Source: CAYSHJ01 sp964589725 (lineage in GTDB: Bacteria > Planctomycetota > Planctomycetia > Planctomycetales > Planctomycetaceae). Taken from it: a DNA stretch of 12,953 nt. The notes under the pieces were generated by a model. It did no database searches. It saw nothing but the letters and a program-made list of their open reading frames with translations, and was not told the origin of the DNA. Made by a program: the position numbers and the translations under genes. Shown here piece after piece: positions 7,801-12,953 of this stretch. The stretch is from NCBI GenBank assembly GCA_964589725.1, contig CAZPUJ010000310.1:1-12953 (forward strand). The letters run 5' to 3'. Numbering within the stretch: position 1 is the stretch's first letter; every line of letters begins with the position of its first letter.

Positions 7801-8743
7801 CCGCTCGGCCCCACTCGCAGAAATAGAGGCCACGGAATTCCGGCGGGAATTGCGTCTCTCGGTAGTACATGCCACCGGCGGACGAGCCGAGTCCGAGATC
7901 GGACAACGGCGCGAGCGCTTCGTCCGGTCGTTCGTCGTAAAGATACGGATAGCCGTGGTCGGCTCCGAAGAAGCTGTGACAGACGCGAATCTTGTAGGTG
8001 CCGCCGTCGTTCTCGTTATCGCGCGTAAAGACGTTGAGGTCGTCGTCGAGCGCCACGTCGTAAATGTTTCGCAGGCCGGTCGAGAAGACATGCAAGTCGC
8101 GGCCATCGGGCCGGCAGCGCAGAATGCCTCCGCCGTTGAGAACCAGTAAATCGCCCTCTGGCCGAGTCACGTCGCAACCGTGATCTCCCAGTGCCAAGTA
8201 CAACCAGCCGTCGTGTCCGGCGACGATGCCGTTGGCGTTGTGCAGCCGAACCTTGTCTTCTTCGGGAGGCAGCCCGAAACCTTTGAAGAGATGCCGCTGC
8301 TCATCCGCTTGGCCGTCGCCGTCCGTGTCGCGCAGCGCGGTCAAATACGGAGCGTGCATCACGAACACGGTTCCGTCGTGATACGTCAGACCCTGAATCG
8401 AACCAAACCCGTCCGCCCAAACGGGCGCTCCATCGGCATAGCCATCGCCGTCTGTGTCTTCGACGAGCCGAATCTCGTCGTGCCGGATGATGTCGGTGGT
8501 TCCTAACCCGGTCATGTAGTCGACGGCCACAAACAACGTGTTGGTTCGCGGTCCCAGCGCGATCGACGAGGGATACTCGATCAGCGGATCGCACGCGAAT
8601 AGCGTCGCCTTGAATCCCGCCGGCACACGCAGTGGCGGGAAGCGTTTCTCCGCCTCCGGCCCGGTGCGTGGCGGCTCGTCGGCCGCAAGCAGGGTTGCCA
8701 GAAACATCGCCCAACAACAGGCGGTCCAAAAGAATCGTGACAC
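4862..8743 (-). CDS. Secreted PVC-type haem-binding protein: beta-propeller, HEAT-like repeats, jelly-roll-like domain, CxxCH
   Basis: 1293 residues from the GTG at 8743, where a signal peptide follows at once (MSRFFWTACCWAMFLATLLAAD). The order of parts is: a beta-propeller resembling soluble glucose/sorbosone dehydrogenases (about 35-385), with two DTDGDG calcium-type loops (about 96 and 139), HNANGI and a GLRNIYD blade; helical HEAT-like repeats (about 400-985) with the recurrent form VRRAAAFAAGQLG; a domain from WYLIGPL to about 1120 with RVWFNGKSVLE and GPNRLLLQL, like a PA14-type jelly roll; and a cytochrome c domain with CLKCH (1167-1171) and a probable axial methionine in SIMPDGL (M1264). 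Such proteins are abundant in planctomycetes and are thought to oxidise sugars or similar substrates outside the cytoplasmic membrane; the substrate here is unknown. It is the last gene of a probable three-gene operon, 49 nt after the hydrolase. A longer frame reaching 8905 would overlap the hydrolase and hide the signal peptide. Confidence 0.9.
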   Translation of the reverse strand: MSRFFWTACCWAMFLATLLAADEPPRTGPEAEKRFPPLRVPAGFKATLFACDPLIEYPSSIALGPRTNTLFVAVDYMTGLGTTDIIRHDEIRLVEDTDGDGYADGAPVWADGFGSIQGLTYHDGTVFVMHAPYLTALRDTDGDGQADEQRHLFKGFGLPPEEDKVRLHNANGIVAGHDGWLYLALGDHGCDVTRPEGDLLVLNGGGILRCRPDGRDLHVFSTGLRNIYDVALDDDLNVFTRDNENDGGTYKIRVCHSFFGADHGYPYLYDERPDEALAPLSDLGLGSSAGGMYYRETQFPPEFRGLYFCEWGRAVMRYAPEPRGSSFAPLQEIEFASGADNDPYGFKPTDLIVDRDGSLLIADWADGQRPKRGRARIYRIAHGTPARRANEGQPAPNDMEGWVARLNSESYYERLEAQLQIERRGREGTAAMWEVLQRDKLTLDLEVQAWKHVVWILANGLGQDAIPVLFSIHESVFDRNVRVQVVRALADLIDPVLVQHRLDAAGPGDAKLAERLAALVQNQKATLEFEVVVALGRLRWSGSPEWLRKQVMSLDASLAHAAQQTLRQSGNWAGVLRLLDNQPVSGFQKPEDHSVTIRDVALRSIADQHEPRIVDGLIARLRLDTNPVLQREYADALCRVHRKPVTQWVYWGFRPAPRPANTVAWERTELIEQALNRVLAESDVATRLATLRRMQREKVPTRLETLAAWLRVETDAERLTAIFDSLHEHPHEATRELLESAISDARKPDTARLAAFAQWTGGPNESREPQLVALTKTLKDDPILARVLRELGNRNSAASSPPMVSNAVQTLLLSKTQSSNADVRAAAIETLAALRIADGAELIPALLKDNDARVRRAAAFAAGQLGARVVIPELLTLARDADVAVRLASLDSLRQLREPQVVPLAVAALSDAETQVSALRCLADFGGPDEAKAVVEVATRHSSAEVLHLTVEMLSKWTAQEGLDAASRAYLERALIDLQGTSGVLLCWYLIGPLSRDEAARIAVQIVRTPMPGRPDAGVRATNTVFGDGPDARVRLVRSVENDPSIKDGFWLAYADFSSSDAASAQFLMSSNSPLRVWFNGKSVLERAEARRLQPDTDRFEGELAKGPNRLLLQLSGVTDAALEFHARFRLKSSKAEHEQLVEAALSRTGDIERGRKLFLTIEKSQCLKCHRLGEQGERIGPELTGIGSRFSRIHIIESLLEPSRTIAAGFQSLTVALQDGRVLTGLKVSETDDTLVIADNQGKKQSLRKADIEELKAHATSIMPDGLEKILTVEEFVDLIAFLAKEKQVGNR
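5679..5722. repeat. REP-like palindrome inside the haem-protein gene
   Basis: GTCGCCCGGACG (5679-5690) and CGTCCGGGCGAC (5695-5706) form a perfect 12-bp inverted repeat around a CCTG loop. A third arm, AGGCGTCCG (5714-5722), can instead pair with CGGACGCCT (5685-5693). It is read in frame as the Pro/Gly/Arg/Ala-rich stretch around residues 1008-1022 of the host protein, near the start of the jelly-roll-like domain. The perfect symmetry, unlike the surrounding code, suggests an inserted mobile palindrome. The copy number in the genome cannot be seen here. Confidence 0.65.
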
Positions 8744-8751
8744 GATGCGTT

Positions 8752-8755
8752 CTCC
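8752..8755 (-). promoter_or_regulatory. Ribosome binding site deciding the start of the haem-protein gene
   Basis: GGAG (within TGGGAG) on the minus strand, 8 nt before the GTG at 8743. This fixes the start 54 codons inside the longest frame. It removes an overlap with the upstream hydrolase gene and exposes a standard signal peptide. Confidence 0.6.
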
Positions 8756-8792
8756 CACCAAACGTGGGGCAGTTTTGAACTCAGACGCAAAC

Positions 8793-11429
8793 TCAGCGAA
8801 CAACAAAACGCTGCGGCACTCTGTGCGCCGGGAAGGCGACGACTTGCGGAGACAGCTCTTCGTCCGGAGACAGCGAATCGACAATGCGGTGCGTCGCCCG
8901 AGCACTCAAGCCGGCGAACGCCACGACGCTGAATCGCGAATTCCACGGATTCTCGCTGGCGACGATCACCGCGCTGTCGTGATCGGCAAATGTCTCGCCG
9001 CGCACAGAGAACGATTGGTTGCCAAATCGCACCGGCGATTTTTCGGCCGCGCGGAGGAGCAGAGAATTGGTCAACGGCTCGCCGACGACCAGCAGGTGAT
9101 GCGACTTCAAGTCCTCGTCGGTCACGTCGCGGTCAGCCTTCAGCGGGATGAAGTGATTGGCGAACCGCCGCGCGACAGCGTATTGCAGTCGCTCGCCGAT
9201 CTCGCGATTCGCGACTGCGTCCCCAATCCCCGGCTTGTCCAAAATGCCGGATTTCTGTCCCGTACCAAACACGATCAGTGCTCGACCCGGTTCTGGCTCG
9301 AACGAGTGAATCGACCAGTAACCGCCGACGTGGTCTTTCGACACCACGTCGCGATCCAGCCACTTCTCTAAGATGACGGCCGCTTCTTTGCCACCGCCGT
9401 GCCAGATGACCTTTCGGAACTGCGCCGTCGTGATTTCTTGATCGGCGTGAGCGACCCCGAAGTCATCCAGCAATTTGTCGAAGCGATCGGCTCCGAGCGT
9501 TTGCCGCAGTTCGGCCAGCAGCATCACTCCTTGGCCGAGTGCGATCGGATACCAGTCCAGCGAGCGCGAGTCCGGCTGCGTTTGCAAGAACGGCACATCG
9601 CGCCCCAATCGTTGTCGAGCCGCCCACCAGTTGGACTGACTCGTGAACAAGGCCACGTCAACCAGGTCTCGCGCCGCGCGATCCAGTTTGCCGTCTTTCG
9701 CGTCGGCTCGCAGAGCATTCTCATACGAAACGATTTTCTCGAACTCGGCGAACGCGGCGGCCAGGCCTTTGTCGGCGGGAGTCTTCGGCCGCAACGTGCC
9801 GCGCCAAGCGAAAGGATGACGTTGCTCGAAGGCGAGCTTCGTACTCTCGACTTCATCCGGGAACGGATCGCGATCAACCGCCACCTGGCCTTGGCGAGCG
9901 GGGGGCGTTAGCCCCCCGGTTGACGTCAGAGGAGGCGGCGTGCTGTCGTCGCTTGACGCCACCGGTGGGCTGTCGCCCCCCGCTCGCCTGAATTGTTGCT
10001 CGTGCGTCCGCAGCAACGTCCAATCATTTGCGACGAGCGGCTGCGCCTCGGGATCGGTTTCCAGTTCTTCTTTTGACGTCCTCCACGCTCGGCCGAGCGG
10101 CGGTCCGAAGATCGCCCACGTCGAAAGATCTTTGGCCAGTGCGGACGTCGTGAACTTTGCGTCACAGGACGGATAGCCTACGATCGGCGGAGTGTTGTAC
10201 GCCTCGAAGCCGAAGGCTTCTGTCAGGCCGCCCTGCTGCTGATGTTTGTCGAACAGCTTCAGCCACGCGACGTCACGCCGGCCGGGATGCAAAACCAAAT
10301 TACCCGGCTTGCCGCGCACGTCGGCGACCGTATCGCTCAGTACGTCGCGGTCTTTCGTGTTGTTACAGCCCCAATAAAATCCCTTCGTGCCACCGGGCCA
10401 CTCGTCGCGGCTACTGCGATACAACTTTGTGTGCCGCGTGCCCAACTCGAACATGGCGATCTCGTTTGTTTTCGTGTCGGCCAGCAGCCACTCGTTTGTG
10501 TAAAGACCGTTGTTGCGGGCGCCGAGAATCTCGACCGCTTCATCAATCGTGTTGGCATACTGTACCGCGCGGCGAATGCGCGAGGCTTCCGTTTCCCCGG
10601 TGATGTCAAACGACGTTTGGTCGATCGTCGTCTCGGCAATCAGCAGCCCGCTGGCTGAGATGTAGTAATCCATGCCGCTTTGAATGCCGCCGGGAAATGT
10701 TTGACAGACGAAGCGATGCCCCTGTGACGGCGTCACGTCCAGCCAGACGTTGAAGTGATACACAAAGCTCAGTTCCGACATCGTGATGTGACCCATCATC
10801 ACGCCGCCGGTCGCATCGGTCGTCGCCGGCCGAGTGGCCACGAATGCGCTGCACTGCTCGCGCTTGCGTATGAACGGCGCAGAGGCTTGCGGAGATGCGA
10901 ACCGCTTCGAGTCGATTCCCGTGGGCGTCGCTGCGAGCGCACTCTCCAGGAATCCGACTTCCACATCGGAATTCAGCGTCACGATGTCGAGCAGGTCGAG
11001 CCGCCGCTTGTCGAATTTGGCTCCCGCGGCGGCGGCACCGTCAGCGATCCCTTTCATTTCTTCCAGGCACTCTTGGTCGTATCGCCGCAAGAACATCGCG
11101 TCGCTCAGCAATCGCAGGGCCTTCCACGCAGCCTCGGGATCCTTGTGGCTGCGCGTTCGCGCCAGGGCCTTGATGTAGTCGACGATCTCTCGCGCCAGCA
11201 GCCGCCCGTGTTGTAAACCCCGCTCGTACGGCACCCCTTCGATATGCACCACCAGCCAGCCGGCTTGAGGATATTTCCACGCCGGACCATGTCGCTGAAC
11301 CGCAACCGGGTCGGGCGCGAACGAATTCGATTCGGCACCGACGACCAAGGACCAAGGACAAATGACAAATGACAAATGGATCGCCAACGTGACGATCGCC
11401 ACCAGGACGCCAGCTTGGTTTCTGGTCAT
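8793..11429 (-). CDS. Secreted C45 / phospholipase B-like Ntn hydrolase with M1-peptidase-like and C-terminal extra domains
   Basis: 878 residues; ATG with AAGGGA (11442-11437) 7 nt upstream, and a signal peptide over residues 1-33. The N-terminal half matches the C45 acyltransferase/phospholipase B-like family, whose members self-cleave to expose a catalytic Cys. Visible marks are GVPYERGLQHGRLL (65-78), EQCSAFVA with C193 as likely nucleophile, TFPGGIQSGMDYYISASGLLIAETT (244-268) and NEWLLADTKTNEIAMFELG (312-330). Family members cleave amide or ester bonds; the substrate here is unknown. After a repeat-encoded linker (481-516) comes a helical region (about 545-690). Its GVMLLAELRQTLGADRF and FRKVIWHGGGKEAAVILEKW resemble the C-terminal part of M1 aminopeptidases, but no HExxH zinc site is present. 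The last domain (about 700-850) contains LKADRDVTDEDLKSHHLLVVG and ENPWNSRFSVV, a pattern I recall at the ends of some secreted planctomycete hydrolases. It lies 45 nt after the membrane-protein gene and 49 nt before the haem-protein gene, suggesting one operon. Confidence 0.82.
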   Translation of the reverse strand: MTRNQAGVLVAIVTLAIHLSFVICPWSLVVGAESNSFAPDPVAVQRHGPAWKYPQAGWLVVHIEGVPYERGLQHGRLLAREIVDYIKALARTRSHKDPEAAWKALRLLSDAMFLRRYDQECLEEMKGIADGAAAAGAKFDKRRLDLLDIVTLNSDVEVGFLESALAATPTGIDSKRFASPQASAPFIRKREQCSAFVATRPATTDATGGVMMGHITMSELSFVYHFNVWLDVTPSQGHRFVCQTFPGGIQSGMDYYISASGLLIAETTIDQTSFDITGETEASRIRRAVQYANTIDEAVEILGARNNGLYTNEWLLADTKTNEIAMFELGTRHTKLYRSSRDEWPGGTKGFYWGCNNTKDRDVLSDTVADVRGKPGNLVLHPGRRDVAWLKLFDKHQQQGGLTEAFGFEAYNTPPIVGYPSCDAKFTTSALAKDLSTWAIFGPPLGRAWRTSKEELETDPEAQPLVANDWTLLRTHEQQFRRAGGDSPPVASSDDSTPPPLTSTGGLTPPARQGQVAVDRDPFPDEVESTKLAFEQRHPFAWRGTLRPKTPADKGLAAAFAEFEKIVSYENALRADAKDGKLDRAARDLVDVALFTSQSNWWAARQRLGRDVPFLQTQPDSRSLDWYPIALGQGVMLLAELRQTLGADRFDKLLDDFGVAHADQEITTAQFRKVIWHGGGKEAAVILEKWLDRDVVSKDHVGGYWSIHSFEPEPGRALIVFGTGQKSGILDKPGIGDAVANREIGERLQYAVARRFANHFIPLKADRDVTDEDLKSHHLLVVGEPLTNSLLLRAAEKSPVRFGNQSFSVRGETFADHDSAVIVASENPWNSRFSVVAFAGLSARATHRIVDSLSPDEELSPQVVAFPAHRVPQRFVVR
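9893..9988. repeat. Inverted pair of REP-like elements inside the hydrolase gene
   Basis: Two 36-nt arms, 9893-9928 on the plus strand and 9988-9953 on the minus strand, both begin GGCGAGCGGGGGGCG and agree at nearly every position apart from three substitutions and a one-base shift near the end. They are separated by 24 nt, so they can form one large hairpin. The first arm also has its own 8-bp stem, CGGGGGGC (9899-9906) and GCCCCCCG (9911-9918), with a GTTA loop. The whole pair is 96 nt, exactly 32 codons, and is read in frame as a linker rich in Pro, Ser, Gly and Thr (residues 481-513). The arrangement recalls BIME-type pairs of REP elements. Confidence 0.75.
11343..11377. repeat. Five tandem heptanucleotides encoding the signal-peptide core
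   Basis: Five consecutive 7-nt units on the plus strand: GACCAAG twice, then GACAAAT three times. On the coding strand they read ATTTGTC three times and CTTGGTC twice. Because 7 and 3 share no factor, the array is read through all three frames and gives a hydrophobic 12-residue stretch, HLSFVICPWSLV (residues 18-29), which forms the core of the hydrolase signal peptide. I recall ATTTGTC/CTTGGTC-type arrays as dispersed repeats in PVC and some other genomes; this was not checked. Confidence 0.8.
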
Positions 11430-11474
11430 GGGTCGGTCCCTTGTTCGTTGTAATTGGTCCTGGGGGCTCGGTGA

Positions 11475-12023
11475 TCACACCGGCAACCCGCGAGCGACGC
11501 GAATCTCGCGCACCCTTTCGACAACTTCATCGACCAACTGACCGTTCCGTTCGAGAGCTTGAAACTCGCGGAAGTTGGTGAACAGGTTCCAACACAGCGT
11601 CGCCAGAGCGACCAACAAGTGCAATGTCGAGGCGGACATACCACCCCATCCGCTGAAACCCGTCTTTGATGCTGGATCGGCCGCGGCACCAAAGCCGACT
11701 GTCGTCACCAGCAGCAGCAGGCTCAACATCATCAGCGGCAGGACGCGGTACTTGAGCCGCTGACTTTCAGCTCGCCAGTGGTCTTCCAACCGATACGCCT
11801 TGCTGACGTCGTCCATCCAGCGGCCCGTGCCCATGAAGTAAGTCAGAACCAAGGCGTGAACCAGCGCGGCGAAAACAAGCCCCGTCAGCGCCAACATCAA
11901 ATGCCAGGACACGAGACCTTGCGATTCGGACACGCGCGGGTCGCCGATGTTCAAGCCGATGCCGAACACCACTAGCAACAGCAGCGTGCTGGCCGAGGAC
12001 AAAGTCAAGAAAATCCGCGTCAC
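11475..12023 (-). CDS. Conserved-looking four-helix membrane protein of unknown function
   Basis: 182 residues. I do not recognise a characterised family. Four hydrophobic helices are clear at about 5-25, 38-64, 92-112 and 129-149, arranged as two pairs. A polar stretch between helices 2 and 3 contains GTGRWMDDVSKAYRLEDHW (66-84), and a charged, probably cytoplasmic coiled tail (152-180) follows helix 4. Helix 2 carries H41 and H56 and helix 4 carries H135, spacing that could allow metal or haem binding, but this is speculation. The start is GTG with AAGGGGA (12035-12029), about 5 nt upstream. It is the first gene of the probable operon: the secreted hydrolase begins 45 nt downstream, followed by the haem protein. 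A membrane anchor or electron-transfer partner for those exported proteins is one possibility. Confidence 0.75.
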   Translation of the reverse strand: MTRIFLTLSSASTLLLLVVFGIGLNIGDPRVSESQGLVSWHLMLALTGLVFAALVHALVLTYFMGTGRWMDDVSKAYRLEDHWRAESQRLKYRVLPLMMLSLLLLVTTVGFGAAADPASKTGFSGWGGMSASTLHLLVALATLCWNLFTNFREFQALERNGQLVDEVVERVREIRVARGLPV

Positions 12024-12066
12024 GCCTGTCCCCTTGGGAAAATCCTGGCTGCTGAGAACGATCAGG

Positions 12067-12072
12067 ATTGTA
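12067..12072 (-). promoter_or_regulatory. Candidate -10 box for the three-gene minus-strand operon
   Basis: TACAAT on the minus strand matches the sigma-70 -10 consensus at five of six bases and would place transcription start about 35-40 nt before the GTG at 12023. No good -35 box is seen at the right distance, so this is weak. Confidence 0.3.
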
Positions 12073-12105
12073 GACGCGAAGTGGCTGATTCGCTTGTTTG
12101 AGGGC

Positions 12106-12111
12106 TAGAAT
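12106..12111 (+). promoter_or_regulatory. Candidate -10 box for the aminotransferase gene
   Basis: TAGAAT, five of six bases of the consensus, lies 33 nt before the ATG at 12145, leaving room for a leader of about 27 nt. No clear -35 box is seen. The 121-bp spacer between the two divergent starts must hold both promoters. Confidence 0.3.
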
Positions 12112-12144
12112 GACGCCGCGCCACAACTCGCACGGAGACGCCTC

Positions 12145-12953
12145 ATGCCTGACGCGATTGCGTATCTCAACGGCCGGTACATTCCGAACTCGCAGTGCGT
12201 GCTGCCGATTTATGACGGCGGGATCGTGCTGGGAGCGGCCGTCACCGACCTGCTGCGAACGTTCGCGGGCAAGCCATTTGCAGCCGCGGAACACACGCGG
12301 CGGTTTTTCGAGTCGGCTCGATATGCCTATCTCGACTTGCGGATGTCCGAGGCCGAGATGCTGTCGATCGTCGACCGGTTGATCGTGCACAACTTGGAAG
12401 CCTGGCCGGGGCGCGAATTGGCTTTGGTGTTCTATGCCACCGTCGGCGAATTCGCCGTTTATGCCGGCGCCGCCGGCATGGCCGGCGATCGGCAGTCGAC
12501 GGTGTGTTTGCACTGTTTTCCGTTGCCGTTCTCGCTGTGGAAAGACTCCATCGCCAATGGCGTGCATGTTGTCACGCCGACTCAGCGGCACGTGCATCCA
12601 AATATTCTCAGCAGCAAGATCAAGCATCGGAATCGGCTGCACATGTGGATTGGAGATCAACAAGCCAAGCTCGCCGACCCGAAGGCCGTCGGCCTGTATC
12701 TCGACCTGGACGGCAACATCACCGAAACCGGCGGCGCGAACTTCGTCATTTACAAACGAGGCACGATCCTTTGTCCGCGACGGAACAACATCCTGTGGGG
12801 CGTGTCACTGGAAACGCTGCGACGGCTGAGTGACGGGATGGGAATCGGCTTTGTCGAACGAGACCTGCAATTGCACGACGTGATCAACGCCGACGAAGCC
12901 TGGCTCTGCACGACACCCTATTTCCTGGCCCCCGCCGTGAAGATCAACGGCCT
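12145..12953 (+). CDS. Class IV PLP-dependent aminotransferase (BCAT / D-amino acid transaminase / ADC lyase family), 3' truncated by window
   Basis: 269 residues are visible and the frame is still open at the window end. ATG with GGAG at 12134-12137, 7 nt upstream. The fold-type IV pattern is clear: a start of the form AYLNGRYIPNSQ (6-17), PIYDGGIVLGAAVTDLLRTF (21-40), SSKIKHRNRLHMW (156-168) with K160 as the likely Schiff-base lysine, GNITETGGANFVIYKRGTI (190-208) with the conserved E194 and Asn, NNILWGVSLETLRRL (214-228), and the late EAWLCTTPYFLAPAV (251-265). These cytoplasmic enzymes transaminate branched-chain or D-amino acids, or cleave aminodeoxychorismate in folate synthesis. The lysine context (KH.NRL) is closest to the lyase and D-amino acid branch, but the substrate cannot be assigned by eye. 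It is divergent from the membrane-protein operon, and no functional link is evident. Confidence 0.85.
   Translation, partial: MPDAIAYLNGRYIPNSQCVLPIYDGGIVLGAAVTDLLRTFAGKPFAAAEHTRRFFESARYAYLDLRMSEAEMLSIVDRLIVHNLEAWPGRELALVFYATVGEFAVYAGAAGMAGDRQSTVCLHCFPLPFSLWKDSIANGVHVVTPTQRHVHPNILSSKIKHRNRLHMWIGDQQAKLADPKAVGLYLDLDGNITETGGANFVIYKRGTILCPRRNNILWGVSLETLRRLSDGMGIGFVERDLQLHDVINADEAWLCTTPYFLAPAVKING

Noticed and set aside
8415..8464. DTDGDG motifs in the haem protein as dockerin or EF-hand domains
   Set aside because: The two loops sit between propeller strands, as is common in this protein class, and are not paired with the helices of a dockerin or EF-hand.
8744..8905. N-terminal extension of the haem protein to 8905
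   Set aside because: It overlaps the end of the hydrolase gene, is rich in Arg and Ser, and would bury the signal peptide. The GTG at 8743 has a well-placed GGAG.
12463..12490. GCCGGC-rich stretch in the aminotransferase gene as a third inserted repeat
   Set aside because: Short simple GC-rich repetition that encodes an ordinary Ala/Gly loop in the family; no extended symmetry like the other two.
11767..12663. 298-residue open frame on the minus strand
   Set aside because: It runs antisense to the well-supported class IV aminotransferase and overlaps the membrane-protein gene. Its composition (rich in Arg, His and Gln) is typical of a shadow frame in GC-rich DNA, with no recognisable motif.

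Overview
The window most likely comes from a planctomycete or a close PVC-superphylum relative, chromosomal and GC-rich. The strongest evidence is the very large secreted protein at 4862-8743, which joins a beta-propeller, HEAT-like repeats, a jelly-roll-like domain and a C-terminal CxxCH haem domain. That architecture is characteristic of Planctomycetes and Verrucomicrobia. Frequent GTG starts, palindromes inside reading frames and a heptanucleotide array of a kind I recall from such genomes fit this. No rRNA, tRNA, CRISPR array, transposase or phage gene is visible.

Layout. (1) 2-1503, plus strand: the C-terminal end of a choline-kinase-like phosphotransferase overlaps by ATGA with a sarcosine/dimethylglycine dehydrogenase-like flavoprotein. 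They are probably co-transcribed and handle choline-derived or methylated amines. (2) 1568-4778: a small surface-polysaccharide block. A short polyprenyl-phosphate sugar-1-phosphate transferase and a four-helix membrane protein with a degenerate GGDEF domain lie on the minus strand. A family-4 glycosyltransferase is transcribed divergently on the plus strand, and the spacer between them is AT-rich. (3) 12023-4862, minus strand: a probable three-gene operon with gaps of 45 and 49 nt. It encodes a four-helix membrane protein, a secreted C45/phospholipase-B-like Ntn hydrolase with extra C-terminal domains, and the giant haem protein. (4) 12145-12953, plus strand: a class IV PLP-dependent aminotransferase, cut off by the window end and divergent from the operon.

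The most unusual signals are repeats that have become protein. A pair of inverted REP-like palindromes (9893-9988) encodes a Pro/Ser/Gly/Thr linker inside the Ntn hydrolase. A different perfect palindrome (5679-5706) sits inside the haem-protein gene. Five tandem heptamers (11343-11377) encode the hydrophobic core of the hydrolase signal peptide. Other points of interest are the GGDEF-like protein that lacks its catalytic signature beside a sugar transferase, and a DMGDH-like flavoprotein that keeps the flavin-linking histidine but lacks the folate half of the family.

Start codons were moved inward from the longest reading frame for three genes (1568-2467, 3411-4778, 4862-8743) because a Shine-Dalgarno-like sequence, and in the last case a signal peptide, supports the internal start. 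Promoter calls are tentative. All assignments come from reading motifs by eye; no database search was run.
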